Part shown: piece by piece, positions 19,140-28,547 of the stretch | How positions within the stretch are numbered: position 1 is the first letter of the stretch | Layout: each line of letters begins with the position of its first letter | NCBI GenBank assembly: GCA_030524745.1 | Contig: JAUNGC010000008.1 | Span: 1-64,000 of the forward strand | Direction: 5' to 3' | DNA: 64,000 bases | Origin: Eubacteriales bacterium | GTDB taxonomy: Bacteria > Bacillota > Clostridia > Lachnospirales > Lachnospiraceae | Program-made: the position numbers and the translations under genes | Notes under the pieces: model-generated | What the model was told of the DNA's origin: nothing | Database searches by the model: none | The model's input: only the letters and a program-made list of their open reading frames with translations

Positions 19140-20066
19140 ATGCCATGGTGTCCAAAATGTAAAAATGAATACGTGGAGGGTGTCAGCGTCTGCGCCGACT
19201 GCGGCTGCGGTCTGGTGGCGTCTTTGGAGGAACTTGACCAGTCTCCCCTTTGTACCGGACCGATGGAAGATCTGGAGCAGATGATCGTTTTCCTGAAAAG
19301 CAACCGGATTACCGGAGTGAGAATGGAGCCTTCAGCAGAAGACGGACTGTATAACGTTTATGTGGATGCCGCCGAGCGGAAAATGGCGGAAAAGGCCGTT
19401 CCGGTTTTCTATCAGATGATGCGGAAAGAGGGACGGCTGGCAGATGGCCCGGAAGAGACTGCGGATGAGGAGAATGGGGAAGAATCCGCTTCCGAAGAAC
19501 TGCTTTTTGAAGCGGCAAAGGAACCGGAAGAATTACCGGAAGATATGGCAAACGCCGTACATCTGGGCAGAATGATGCGCGGTTCGGAAGCAGAAGGCAC
19601 CTATGAGGAAGCTTCCAAAAAGGCCGAAGAATACAAGTCCGGCGCTTATACCCTGATCGTTGTGGGCGTTCTCGGGCTTGTTGCCCTGGGACTTTTGATA
19701 TCCGGCGTGCTGCCGATTCGTTTGAACCCTTCCAGCCAGCTTATGACCTGTCTCGTGATGGGCGCGTTGTTTGTGATTTTTCTCGTGCTTGGAATTCAGT
19801 CGTGGCGTTCCTATCAGAAGCTGCTCAAAAAGGCGGAAAAGGAAAGCGGACAGCACGAAGAACTTCTGACCTGGTGCGCGGAAAATTTAAGCGCAGCGCA
19901 GATCGATGCAGGCGTGCCGGATCTGGAAGAAAGCGCGGAAGAAATGCGTTATTTTAAGCGCGCGGAAGCGATGAAAGCAAAGATTATGGAAGCGTTCCCG
20001 GCTTTGGAGGACGGCTATCTGGATCACTTCATCGATGAAATGTATTCCAAAATATATGAGAATTGA
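19140..20066 (+). CDS. zinc-ribbon protein with two membrane segments, unknown function
   Basis: A 308-residue protein that begins with a zinc ribbon (CPKCKNEY...CADCGCG, residues 4-24). A region that looks like a small alpha/beta DUF2007-type fold (about 40-100) follows, then a very acidic stretch (about 100-135). Two membrane segments lie near 170-190 and 200-220, and an acidic helical C-terminus ends the protein. I cannot assign a function. It is 14 bases behind nfnB and is followed by a hairpin with a short T-run, so it probably ends that transcript. It and the gene at 15337 both start with zinc ribbons and flank nfnAB, which may be coincidence. Confidence 0.78.
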   Translation: MPWCPKCKNEYVEGVSVCADCGCGLVASLEELDQSPLCTGPMEDLEQMIVFLKSNRITGVRMEPSAEDGLYNVYVDAAERKMAEKAVPVFYQMMRKEGRLADGPEETADEENGEESASEELLFEAAKEPEELPEDMANAVHLGRMMRGSEAEGTYEEASKKAEEYKSGAYTLIVVGVLGLVALGLLISGVLPIRLNPSSQLMTCLVMGALFVIFLVLGIQSWRSYQKLLKKAEKESGQHEELLTWCAENLSAAQIDAGVPDLEESAEEMRYFKRAEAMKAKIMEAFPALEDGYLDHFIDEMYSKIYEN

Positions 20067-20075
20067 ATATCAGTT

Positions 20076-20112
20076 CATGCGCCCCGTTTTTTTGCGGGGC
20101 GCATGCGGTTTT
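20076..20112 (+). terminator. hairpin terminator before rlmH
   Basis: Perfect 11-base arms CATGCGCCCCG (20076-20086) and CGGGGCGCATG (20095-20105) enclose an eight-base loop rich in T. Only a short T-run (20109-20112) follows the stem, so termination may be partial. It lies between the zinc-ribbon gene and rlmH. Confidence 0.7.
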
Positions 20113-20135
20113 CAAGAATAAAAACGGAGATTTGT

Positions 20136-20615
20136 ATGAGAATTACAGTGCTTGCAGTCGGAAAAGTGAAGGAAAAGTTTTACCGGGATGCTCTGGGGGA
20201 ATATGTGAAAAGACTGGGGCGTTATTGCAAACTTCAGATCATTGAAGTGGAAGATGAAAAGACGGAAGACGGCGGCAGCAAAGCGGAGGAAGAACTGGTA
20301 AAGGAAAAAGAAGGAAAACGGCTGCAAAAGTACCTGCAGCAGGACGCCTACCGGATTGCGCTGGCGATTGACGGAAAAAAACTGGATTCTGTCGCCTTTT
20401 CCAAAAAACTGGACCATCTGGCGGTATCCGGAAAAAGCCATATCATCTTTGTGATCGGCGGCTCCCTCGGCCTGCATGACGAAGTGCTGCGCGCGGTGGA
20501 CGAAAAGATGAGTTTTTCCGATCTGACCTTTCCCCATCAGTTAATGAGGGTTATTTTGCTGGAACAGATTTACAGAGGATTCCGCATATCCTGCCATGAA
20601 CCGTATCACAAATAA
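20136..20615 (+). CDS. rlmH: 23S rRNA (pseudouridine-1915-N3)-methyltransferase RlmH
   Basis: RlmH methylates the pseudouridine at position 1915 of 23S rRNA in the assembled ribosome. The 159-residue length equals the family norm. Its knotted SPOUT fold is seen from IFVIGGSLGLHDEV and the C-terminal HQLMRVILLEQIYRG...YHK. The start is ATG 20136 because GGAG (20126-20129) lies six bases before it and the product then begins MRITVLAVGK as in homologues. An upstream ATG at 20103 lies inside the preceding hairpin and is unlikely. Confidence 0.96.
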   Translation: MRITVLAVGKVKEKFYRDALGEYVKRLGRYCKLQIIEVEDEKTEDGGSKAEEELVKEKEGKRLQKYLQQDAYRIALAIDGKKLDSVAFSKKLDHLAVSGKSHIIFVIGGSLGLHDEVLRAVDEKMSFSDLTFPHQLMRVILLEQIYRGFRISCHEPYHK

Positions 20616-20717
20616 TGTGGTAGTGAGAATGCGCGATTTATCAATTTGGTTGATTTCAGGCGTAATACATTGGGTAAATAGGAAATAACAAAAATTGGGA
20701 AACATGTCAATTTTTTA

Positions 20718-20732
20718 AGAACTTTAAGTTCT
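20718..20732. promoter_or_regulatory. dyad upstream of the amylase promoter, possible operator
   Basis: AGAACTT-T-AAGTTCT is a perfect 7+1+7 inverted repeat, flanked by ATTTTT on the left and AAAAAT on the right, which extends the symmetry to about 30 bases. It ends 12 bases before the predicted -35 box. That is where an activator or a repressor of a starch-utilisation gene might bind. It does not match the catabolite-responsive element consensus. The symmetry is visible; the regulator is unknown. Confidence 0.45.
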
Positions 20733-20744
20733 GAAAAATCTTAA

Positions 20745-20773
20745 TTGTGTATTAATTTTCTTTTAAATATAAT
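20745..20773 (+). promoter_or_regulatory. promoter for the secreted amylase gene
   Basis: A perfect -10 box TATAAT (20768-20773) lies 17 bases after a weak -35 box TTGTGT (20745-20750). A weak -35 with a strong -10 suits an activated promoter. The gap of 219 bases between rlmH and the amylase is clearly more AT-rich than its surroundings and holds no gene. The leader is about 55 bases, with the ribosome-binding site GAAGGAG before the ATG. Confidence 0.65.
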
Positions 20774-20834
20774 AAATAATTGAAAAAATGAAGTCTATCC
20801 TGCAAGGAGAGGTTTCGGAAGAAGGAGAAAAGGT

Positions 20835-23800
20835 ATGCACAGAAAAAGAAGAGTTTTTCAGAAGTGCCCGATTGTAGAACGCATTCTATGCTTTATGCTC
20901 GCGTTTGCAATGGTGCTGACCATGGGAACGCTTTCACAGTGGGGAAGTCTTGTTGCCAATGCGGAAGGTGACAACAACGTACTCACCGTTCATTTCAGGA
21001 ATGAGATGAGTTGGGATACTGTGAACGCAAAGTATGGCGCAGGTTCAAGCTGGGCTGCAATCGCCGGTTATGAAGATGCCGTGAATAACGAGTTCGGCGT
21101 CGAAATCGGTAAGGATGCGGAAAAAGAGGGTTGGTATACATTCGAAGTGAACCTGACGCAGGATATTACAGAGGTGAACGGTCTGTTTAACTGCGGAGCA
21201 TGGGGCAGTTCCAATCAGACGTCGAATTTCAGCGTGAATGTGAGCGGCGACACAGAGGTCTGGATTACATATGCAGATGTCAGCGCAAGCAATACGATTA
21301 CAGTGTCTGATACGGAGCCCGATGATTCGGAAGAACCCGAGGATCCCGAAGGACCGGAAGAGCCGGCTTTTGAAAATGCTACGATTATTATGCATTTTCA
21401 GAACTCTGCAGACTGGGATGCGGTTTATGCCTATTTGACAGAGGGATCGTCCTGGTCTCCGATCAGCGGTTATACCTATGCAGGTTCCTGGCCGGGCGCT
21501 GTCGTGGAGGCGGATGCGCTGAATGCTGGCTGGTATAGTTTTACGATTACCATGAAACGCAATGCGTTTAATCTGATATTCAATAATAATAGCGGATCAC
21601 AGACCGGAAATATCTGCTTTACGCCAACGGAAGAGACGACCGAAAAGTGGGTTGATGCGAGCGGAAATTTCATTGAGAGTCCTGCAGATTGGCAATCCTG
21701 TACGAGCAACGCTCCGGTCAATCCGAATGCGGGCAGCACGATTCAGAGCCCTGTTGTGAATGCTGACAGAACCGTGACTGTGAAACTGGATGCGACAGAA
21801 GCCTACAAGGATGCGCAGGATGTCCGTTTGATGGGGACTTTAAACGGAACTGACTGGACCACCGGCCTTGCCATGACCAAAGACGATGGGGAAGGCGTGT
21901 GGACGGTAACCACTCCTGAACAGGCGCCGGGCGTTTATCAGTATAAATTTACGGTTGACGGCGCATGGATTACAGACCCCGTGAATGAACAGACAGAAGG
22001 CGGAAACAGCAAAGTGGTTGTTGCCGGTCTGGCTGACGCGTCGATTGATGCGGAAAGAGGAAAGGAAGTACAGCTTCCCGAAACATTAAAATTATATGAC
22101 GAGCAGGGGACGGCTGCAGACGTTGCGGTTTCTTATTCTTTAGAGGATGCGTCTCTGGCAGACAGCGTCACCATCACGGATGGAATGATAACGGTTGCAG
22201 CAGGTTCCGCTGTGGAGACCGTCGTTTTGACTGCATCTTATGATGCTTATACTTCTAAAGTAACTGTCAGCGTAAAGGACAAGGTTTATACCTATCATAT
22301 TTACTATTACGACCAGAACGCTGCGCATATGGATGTCAATGCTGCCGATCTCTGGGTATGGGAAAACAACGGCGGCAATATTGGTGCCGTGCCGTTTGAG
22401 ACACTCGAGACGCTGGAAGATGGAAACCAGTGGTTAAAGGCAACGCTGAAGACGTCCGTTGTGAATCTTGGAATCATTGCCAGATCCGGCGACGACTGGT
22501 CCTGGCAAACGGGAAATCACTATTTTGAAAATACCGAAGAAGCGGAAGAATGCAATCTCTATATTGTATATGGGGATGATGCGAATACCTATACGCAGCT
22601 TCCGACGATCAAAGAATTAAGAGGACGCTATGTTATCGTAGAATATGACAGACCTGCCAAAGATTATGAGGGCTGGAACATCTATTCCTGGAATACCGGA
22701 ATCAGCAGTGAAACCGAACTTTACGGCGAGGATAAGAATGGAAAACATCTCATCGAGGTCCCGGTGGCAGATTATGATGTCGATCTGTTATTATCCTTCT
22801 GTATGAGAAAATGTTCCGATGTTGGCGCAAATGACTGGCTGGAAAAGGACGGCGGCGATCATTATATCAATGTTCCGGCAGATCAGACCGTTGTGAAGGC
22901 TAAATTTGTGCAGGGAGAGGGCATAACAGTAGTCCTGCCCTATAATACCGGCTATGAGATGGATGGTGCAAACGACCGGATCCATTTCTATTACAGGGAT
23001 GATACGCTTTTCCGTGACGGCACGTTGGACAGCCTGCAGGGAAAAGTGCAGATCGTCATTAACGGCACGACATACGAGATGTCCTATGATGCTGAAAACG
23101 AACGGTATTATTATGATTATGAAGGCCTGGTTGCAGGCGACTACGAATATCATTACGTAGTGGATGGAGCGAATTTATTAGATGCTTTTAATGAAAGAAC
23201 AACGGAGGATGGAACGAATTCTGTTCTTACCTACAAAGCCTATGACGGTGAAATTGAAGCATCCGTATTAAATTCTTCTATGAATTATAACGAAAATAAC
23301 GTACTGAGCGTAAGCTTTGCCGGCGATGATGATTCCGCCATTACAAAAGAAGAAATTGCGAGCATTACGGCGGACTTATCCGAACTGGGACTGGGAACAA
23401 TCGATATCGATCCGGAACTGATGGCGGCGACGATTGCCTGCCTGTATACCACAGAAGCGGGTGAAAAGAAGATTCCGGTTACCTTAAAGGACATTTATGG
23501 AAGCGTTTATCAGGCGGATGCTGCTGTTACGGTTACGGAACGTGTCAAGACAGCAGGCGATTTTGACTGGGATGAAGCGATCATTTATTTTGCTGTGACA
23601 GACCGTTTCTTTGACGGCAGTGATTCCAACAATGCAGGGGTAAACAAAGACGGAAGCTTAAGCTATCATGGCGGCGATTTTGCCGGTTTGAACCAGAAGC
23701 TGGATTACCTGAAGGAGTTGGGCGTCAATACAATCTGGATTACGCCGATTGTGGAAAATTCCGATATCACAACCGAAAAAGACGGCGGAATAATTGAATC

Positions 23801-25310
23801 CACCGGTTATCATGGATATTGGGCGAGCGATTTTACAAAACTCAACAGTCATCTCGGAACCGAAGAAGAGTTTTCTGCGCTCCTTAGCGCGGCGCATGCA
23901 AAAGGCATGAAGATTATGGTTGACGTGGTGATTAACCATGCCGGCTATAATACGGAAGCATATTTTAACGGATTACTGGACGGCGTTACCATGATTCGTG
24001 ACGAAAGCAATACCGTAAGCGGAAGCGACGTATACGCATCGCTTTCCGGACTGCCTGATTTCGTAACGGAAGATCCTGTGGTAAGAGATCAGCTTATTCA
24101 GTGGCAGACCGACTGGATGAATAAATACGATATTGACTATTATCGTGTCGATACGGTAAAACATGTAGAGGGAACCACCTGGTCAGCCTTTAAGAATTCT
24201 GTAACGGAAGTAAATCCGGCGTTTAAGATGACCGGCGAATACTCCGGCGCAGGATATGCCAATACCGCGGACGAACTTGGCACCGGAAGAATGGACGCGC
24301 TGTTAGACTTTGACTTTAACGGTTTTGCGGCAGATTTCCTGGCGGGGAATATTTCATCCGTTGAAACGCAGTTGGAAAAGAGAAATACGGCGATTAATAA
24401 TACGGCAACGATGAGTTCCTTCATCAATAGCCATGACGAAGACGGGCTTTTCTACCTTCTGCAAAAAGAAAAAGGACTGTCTGCGGAAGATGCGCAAAAG
24501 CTTCTGAAATTGGCGGCGACGCTGACAATTACCGCAAAAGGACAGCCGGTTATCTATTATGGGGAAGAGATCGGTCAAAACGGCGAGAACAATTACCCTT
24601 ATCAGACCAACCGGTATGACTTTGACTGGGAGGAACTGGCAGCGCAGCAAAACGACGACAACAGCATGTACAATCATTACAAAACCATGCTCGCCATCAG
24701 GAATGCCTATACTTCTGTATTTACGCGCGGCGACAGACAGTCTGTCATCATGTCTGATGCCGATCAGTATAATGTATTTACCAGAAGCTACGGCGGCACG
24801 ACGCTTTATGTCGGAATGAATCTTCAGTCCGACGCCCGGACTTTACAGATTCCTGTAAGCGGTAAGGCAGGAAGCGTTTATAAAGATCTGTATAGCGGCG
24901 CGACATATGAAGTGGGAGCGGATGGTACAGTCGCCGTGTCTGTTCCGGCAGCGGCGGACGGCGGTACCGTAGTATTGGTATCCGGCAGTGAAGCGGGCGA
25001 AAAACCGGGAGAATCCGGCAGCGGATCCTCCGGTTCCGGTTCTTCTTCCGGTTCCAATTCTTCCTCCGGGTCCGGAACTTCCTCTGACGCATCAGCGGCA
25101 GGAAGCGCTTCGGCTTCCAAGGCGGATTCCGCTGTTGCATCCGACAGCGCAGAAGGCGCGAATTCCGCTTCAAATGCGCCGGCTCCTTCTGCAGCGACCG
25201 GAGACAATGCGCCCGTCGCAGTCGCTGTAATCGCCTTACTGCTTGCCGTTTGCGCAATTGCGGCAGTAGGAGGCATGAATATACTCCGGAAAAAAAGAGC
25301 GGGAAGATAA
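20835..25310 (+). CDS. secreted, membrane-anchored multi-module GH13 amylase (Amy13K-like)
   Basis: A 1,491-residue extracellular starch-degrading enzyme. Residues 1-43 are a signal peptide ending in ANA. Two CBM26-like starch-binding modules follow (about 48-155 and 175-285; GWYTF and GWYSF mark them), then a CBM48/E-set-like module (about 314-395). Two CBM41-like modules (about 485-585 and 595-705) and a further sandwich region precede the GH13 barrel (about 908-1280). The four GH13 regions are DVVINH near 1029, YRVDTVKH near 1101 with the nucleophile Asp, TGEYSG near 1132 with the acid Glu, and NSHDEDG near 1198. After the C-terminal beta domain come a Ser/Gly/Ala-rich stalk, ATGDNAP, one membrane segment (about 1458-1480) and KKRAGR. 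The layout recalls Eubacterium rectale Amy13K. It has its own promoter and terminator, so it is monocistronic. Confidence 0.93.
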   Translation: MHRKRRVFQKCPIVERILCFMLAFAMVLTMGTLSQWGSLVANAEGDNNVLTVHFRNEMSWDTVNAKYGAGSSWAAIAGYEDAVNNEFGVEIGKDAEKEGWYTFEVNLTQDITEVNGLFNCGAWGSSNQTSNFSVNVSGDTEVWITYADVSASNTITVSDTEPDDSEEPEDPEGPEEPAFENATIIMHFQNSADWDAVYAYLTEGSSWSPISGYTYAGSWPGAVVEADALNAGWYSFTITMKRNAFNLIFNNNSGSQTGNICFTPTEETTEKWVDASGNFIESPADWQSCTSNAPVNPNAGSTIQSPVVNADRTVTVKLDATEAYKDAQDVRLMGTLNGTDWTTGLAMTKDDGEGVWTVTTPEQAPGVYQYKFTVDGAWITDPVNEQTEGGNSKVVVAGLADASIDAERGKEVQLPETLKLYDEQGTAADVAVSYSLEDASLADSVTITDGMITVAAGSAVETVVLTASYDAYTSKVTVSVKDKVYTYHIYYYDQNAAHMDVNAADLWVWENNGGNIGAVPFETLETLEDGNQWLKATLKTSVVNLGIIARSGDDWSWQTGNHYFENTEEAEECNLYIVYGDDANTYTQLPTIKELRGRYVIVEYDRPAKDYEGWNIYSWNTGISSETELYGEDKNGKHLIEVPVADYDVDLLLSFCMRKCSDVGANDWLEKDGGDHYINVPADQTVVKAKFVQGEGITVVLPYNTGYEMDGANDRIHFYYRDDTLFRDGTLDSLQGKVQIVINGTTYEMSYDAENERYYYDYEGLVAGDYEYHYVVDGANLLDAFNERTTEDGTNSVLTYKAYDGEIEASVLNSSMNYNENNVLSVSFAGDDDSAITKEEIASITADLSELGLGTIDIDPELMAATIACLYTTEAGEKKIPVTLKDIYGSVYQADAAVTVTERVKTAGDFDWDEAIIYFAVTDRFFDGSDSNNAGVNKDGSLSYHGGDFAGLNQKLDYLKELGVNTIWITPIVENSDITTEKDGGIIESTGYHGYWASDFTKLNSHLGTEEEFSALLSAAHAKGMKIMVDVVINHAGYNTEAYFNGLLDGVTMIRDESNTVSGSDVYASLSGLPDFVTEDPVVRDQLIQWQTDWMNKYDIDYYRVDTVKHVEGTTWSAFKNSVTEVNPAFKMTGEYSGAGYANTADELGTGRMDALLDFDFNGFAADFLAGNISSVETQLEKRNTAINNTATMSSFINSHDEDGLFYLLQKEKGLSAEDAQKLLKLAATLTITAKGQPVIYYGEEIGQNGENNYPYQTNRYDFDWEELAAQQNDDNSMYNHYKTMLAIRNAYTSVFTRGDRQSVIMSDADQYNVFTRSYGGTTLYVGMNLQSDARTLQIPVSGKAGSVYKDLYSGATYEVGADGTVAVSVPAAADGGTVVLVSGSEAGEKPGESGSGSSGSGSSSGSNSSSGSGTSSDASAAGSASASKADSAVASDSAEGANSASNAPAPSAATGDNAPVAVAVIALLLAVCAIAAVGGMNILRKKRAGR

Positions 25311-25342
25311 TAAAATCTTATAGGCTGTTTTAGCGTGATATC

Positions 25343-25377
25343 AGAACCGGGACAGGGAAACTGTTCCGGTTCTTTTA
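25343..25377 (+). terminator. terminator after the amylase gene
   Basis: The arms AGAACCGGGACAG (25343-25355) and CTGTTCCGGTTCT (25361-25373) form a 13-pair stem with one G-T pair and a five-base loop GGAAA, followed by T-rich sequence. It is a strong intrinsic terminator. Confidence 0.9.
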
Positions 25378-25438
25378 TGCGATAGGAAATTCCACGAAAA
25401 AAAGTGATAAGAGGCGCGGGATGTTCATATGTTAAAGT

Positions 25439-25747
25439 ATGAGCAGAAAAGAAAAAGCCGCACAGGCGGCAAAAAACGCGACTCAAAAGCGCGCGAAAGA
25501 ATTGATCGTCGATTCCTTAAAGCTTCCCAGAGATATGATGATGGGGGCGTCTATCGTGACGGTGATGGGAGCCGATCAGGTGCTGGTGGAAAATTACAGA
25601 GGGATTTTGGAATATACGCCTGACTGCATTATGCTGCAGGGCAAGGCGTGCCGGATCGCCATATGCGGTCAGTGTCTCCGCATTGTCTATTATACGAATG
25701 AAGATATGAAAATTGAGGGGAAAATCTCCGAAATAAAATATCTTTGA
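25439..25747 (+). CDS. yqfC: sporulation protein YqfC (YabP/YqfC family)
   Basis: The 102-residue protein belongs to the YabP/YqfC family; the stretch VENYRGILEYTPDCIMLQ and GICGQ-like IAICGQCLRI are characteristic. In Bacillus yqfC lies before yqfD, and both are expressed in the mother cell under sigma-E. Here yqfD follows after 10 bases, which supports the name. The ribosome-binding site is weak. CATATGTT at 25427-25434 looks a little like a sigma-E -10 box but would leave almost no leader, and no good -35 partner is seen. Confidence 0.88.
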   Translation: MSRKEKAAQAAKNATQKRAKELIVDSLKLPRDMMMGASIVTVMGADQVLVENYRGILEYTPDCIMLQGKACRIAICGQCLRIVYYTNEDMKIEGKISEIKYL

Positions 25748-25757
25748 TGGAGGCGGT

Positions 25758-26993
25758 ATGATAGGAATTATCCGATATTTCAAAGGTTATGTGAAAATAA
25801 AGGTCTGGGGATATTCTCCGGAACGATTTATGAATCTGTGCACCAACAGAGGGATTATTCTGTGGGGAGTAGCAGGCTACGGCGGTTACTATACGATGTA
25901 TCTTGCTCTTTCGGATTTTTTTGCGATCAGAGATATTGTGCGGAAAACGAAGACAAAGGTAGCCGTGCTGGAAAGACATGGGCTGCCTTTTTTTATGCAG
26001 GATGTGAGGAAACGAAAAATGTTCGTATGCGGCATTTTTTTCTGTCTCTTCTTTTTGTTTTTCATGTCCCGGTTTATCTGGTCCATTCAGTTTGAAGGGA
26101 ACCGGATGATAACAGACGACGAATTATATCGCTTTCTTTCCGCGCAGGGCGTGGATTACGGCGTAAAAAAAAGCGAACTGAATCTGGAAGAACTGGAGGC
26201 TTCCATCCGGGAAGCTTTTTCGCAGGTGACATGGACGTCAGCCAAACTGGATGGGACAAAGATCACCGTCCAGATTAAGGAAAATGATCTGCCGACGCAG
26301 GAGGAACGGGAAGAGAGCGCGCAAAAGTTTACGGACGGAGCGGAACTGGTCGCCGCCAAAGACGGAATCGTTGTAGAGATTTTAACCAGATCCGGCGTTC
26401 CGCAGGTGAAGCGGGGAGACGAGGTGGAAAAAGGAACTCTTTTAGTGAGCGGACTGGTGCCGGTCAATAATGACGACGGCACGGTACGGGAATGGGAACG
26501 TACGGTCGCGGATGCAGACATTCTGATTCAATGCAGCGAACCGGTATATCTGACGCAGAAGCTGGCCTATCAGTATAAAAATTATACCGGACGCGAGAAA
26601 ACATACACTTTCTTTTCACTGGCGGGAAAAAGGTATCGTTTTCCTTTTGGGGAATGTCATTTTGTGAAGTTCGACGAAGTGATGGAACAAAAAAGGCTCA
26701 GGCTTTTCGGACAGATCGATCTTCCGGTGTTTACCGGAACGATTTGCTGCCGGGAATATCTGACAGTGGACGCCATGTACGACGAAAACAGCGCGGTTTT
26801 GCTGCTGAATGGCCGTCTGGAAAAAATAATAGCGGGTTTGGAAGAAAAGGGGGTACAAATTATTCAAAAAGATGTTACAATAGTAAGAAAAGCGAATGCG
26901 CTCGTCATGCAGGGCAGTCTGACGGTAAAGGAAGAAGCCGTTTTACTGCAGCCTGTCACCCAGAACCTGGAGAACGAAGCACAGGAGCCATAA
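25758..26993 (+). CDS. yqfD: sporulation protein YqfD
   Basis: A 411-residue protein of the YqfD family. A cytoplasmic N-terminal domain (about 1-90) is followed by one membrane segment (about 93-113, FFCLFFLFFMSRFIW) and a large extracytoplasmic part. The start of that part looks like a FtsQ/POTRA-type fold (FEGNRMITDDELYRFL). In Bacillus YqfD is made under sigma-E in the mother cell and helps forespore development. It follows yqfC and precedes phoH and ybeY, the same order as in bacilli. The gene is intact, so at least part of the sporulation programme is kept. Confidence 0.92.
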   Translation: MIGIIRYFKGYVKIKVWGYSPERFMNLCTNRGIILWGVAGYGGYYTMYLALSDFFAIRDIVRKTKTKVAVLERHGLPFFMQDVRKRKMFVCGIFFCLFFLFFMSRFIWSIQFEGNRMITDDELYRFLSAQGVDYGVKKSELNLEELEASIREAFSQVTWTSAKLDGTKITVQIKENDLPTQEEREESAQKFTDGAELVAAKDGIVVEILTRSGVPQVKRGDEVEKGTLLVSGLVPVNNDDGTVREWERTVADADILIQCSEPVYLTQKLAYQYKNYTGREKTYTFFSLAGKRYRFPFGECHFVKFDEVMEQKRLRLFGQIDLPVFTGTICCREYLTVDAMYDENSAVLLLNGRLEKIIAGLEEKGVQIIQKDVTIVRKANALVMQGSLTVKEEAVLLQPVTQNLENEAQEP

Positions 26994-27009
26994 GCATTGG
27001 AGTTATCAG

Positions 27010-28041
27010 ATGGCGTTTCAAGAAGAGGTACTGAATATGGAAACTGCCCATATACGGAATATTTTCGGGCAGTTTGACTGTTATTTAAAGAAACTGGAAC
27101 GCGCTTTTGGCGTGGATATCATAGACCGGGACGGCGCTGTCCGGGTAAAAGGAAATGAGCGGCAGGTGAAGCGGGCAGCCGCCGTCTTGTTGCAGCTTTT
27201 GGAATTATCAAGGAGAGGAAACCAGATTCAGGAACAGAATGTGGATTATGCGATTGCGATGAGTATGGAAAATCACGAAAATGCGCTGCTGGAAATCGAC
27301 AGCGAACTGATCTGCCACACGGTAAGCGGCAAGCCTGTCAAACCAAAGACTTTAGGGCAGAAACAATATGTGGATGCGATCCGGGATAAGATGATCGTAT
27401 TCGGTCTGGGACCGGCCGGCACAGGAAAAACGTATCTGGCCATGGCGATGGCGATCACGGCTTTTAAAAATAACGAAGTGGAGAGAATCATTCTGACCAG
27501 ACCGGCCATAGAGGCGGGAGAGAAACTCGGCTTTCTGCCCGGCGACCTGCAAAGCAAGGTGGATCCTTATCTGCGTCCTTTATACGACGCCCTTTATCAG
27601 ATCATGGGCGCGGAAAGCTTCCAGAAGAACATGGAGAAGGGGCTGATCGAGGTCGCGCCTCTGGCTTATATGAGAGGCCGGACGCTGGACAACGCCTATA
27701 TTATCCTGGATGAGGCGCAGAACACCACGCCTGCGCAAATGAAGATGTTTTTGACCAGAATCGGTTTCGGTTCCAAGGTGGTTGTGACCGGAGACGCGTC
27801 CCAGAAGGATCTGTCGCCGGGAACAAAATCCGGTCTGGACGTTGCGGTAAAAGTGCTTTCCGGCCTTGAGGATATCGCATTCTGCACGCTGACAAGCCGG
27901 GATGTGGTCAGACATCCGCTGGTTCAGAAGATCGTGAAAGCATACGAAGCTTATGAAGCAAAGGAAGCTTACAGGCAGGGGAGAATACAGGCGCATCAGA
28001 ATAAGGTGCCCAGAGTACAGAAGAGGAGCCGGGAAAGATGA
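27010..28041 (+). CDS. phoH: PhoH family ATPase
   Basis: A 343-residue cytoplasmic P-loop protein with Walker [13 protein letters not shown] near residue 134 and Walker [15 protein letters not shown] near 231. PhoH-like proteins bind and hydrolyse ATP and are linked to RNA metabolism; partners in ribosome maturation such as YbeY are commonly next to them, as here. Two starts are possible: ATG 27010 with GGAG seven bases upstream, or ATG 27037 with AGAAGAGG before it, which gives 334 residues. The last four bases overlap the start of ybeY. Confidence 0.93.
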   Translation: MAFQEEVLNMETAHIRNIFGQFDCYLKKLERAFGVDIIDRDGAVRVKGNERQVKRAAAVLLQLLELSRRGNQIQEQNVDYAIAMSMENHENALLEIDSELICHTVSGKPVKPKTLGQKQYVDAIRDKMIVFGLGPAGTGKTYLAMAMAITAFKNNEVERIILTRPAIEAGEKLGFLPGDLQSKVDPYLRPLYDALYQIMGAESFQKNMEKGLIEVAPLAYMRGRTLDNAYIILDEAQNTTPAQMKMFLTRIGFGSKVVVTGDASQKDLSPGTKSGLDVAVKVLSGLEDIAFCTLTSRDVVRHPLVQKIVKAYEAYEAKEAYRQGRIQAHQNKVPRVQKRSRER

Positions 28042-28538
28042 CCTTTTATGTGGAAAACGAAACGGAAGTCAGCTTTCCGTTTGATACAAAAAAACTGGTA
28101 GCGCAGGTGGCGGAAGCGGTTCTGGACAGCGAGGGATGTCCTTATGAAGCGGAAGTGAACGTTCTCATCACCGATCAGGAGGGGATCCGCATGTATAACC
28201 GGGAATACCGCGGAATCGACCGGGAGACAGACGTGCTGAGTTTTCCCAATATTCCGTTTAAAAAAGAAGCGGATTTCGGGATCGTGGAAGAGAATGAAGC
28301 GGACTATTTTCAGCCGGACAGCGGGGAACTGATTCTGGGAGATATCATTTTATCGGCTGACCGCATTTACAGCCAGGCGCAGGCTTTCGGGCATTCCGTG
28401 AAGCGGGAATTCGCTTTTCTGGTCGCCCACAGCATGCTTCATCTGTGCGGATACGACCATGAGGTTTCAGAAGAAGCCAAAGTGATGGAAGAAAAACAGG
28501 ACGCCGTATTAAACGGTCTTGGAATTACCAGAGGATAG
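28038..28538 (+). CDS. ybeY: rRNA maturation endoribonuclease YbeY
   Basis: YbeY is a zinc-dependent single-strand endoribonuclease that helps process the 3' end of 16S rRNA. The 166-residue protein has the metal-binding motif HSMLHLCGYDH near residue 134 (HxxxHxxGxDH) and the upstream segment DVLSFPN. It overlaps phoH by ATGA, so the two are translationally coupled. Length and motifs are typical. Confidence 0.95.
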   Translation: MTFYVENETEVSFPFDTKKLVAQVAEAVLDSEGCPYEAEVNVLITDQEGIRMYNREYRGIDRETDVLSFPNIPFKKEADFGIVEENEADYFQPDSGELILGDIILSADRIYSQAQAFGHSVKREFAFLVAHSMLHLCGYDHEVSEEAKVMEEKQDAVLNGLGITRG

Positions 28539-28547
28539 ACGGAAATT

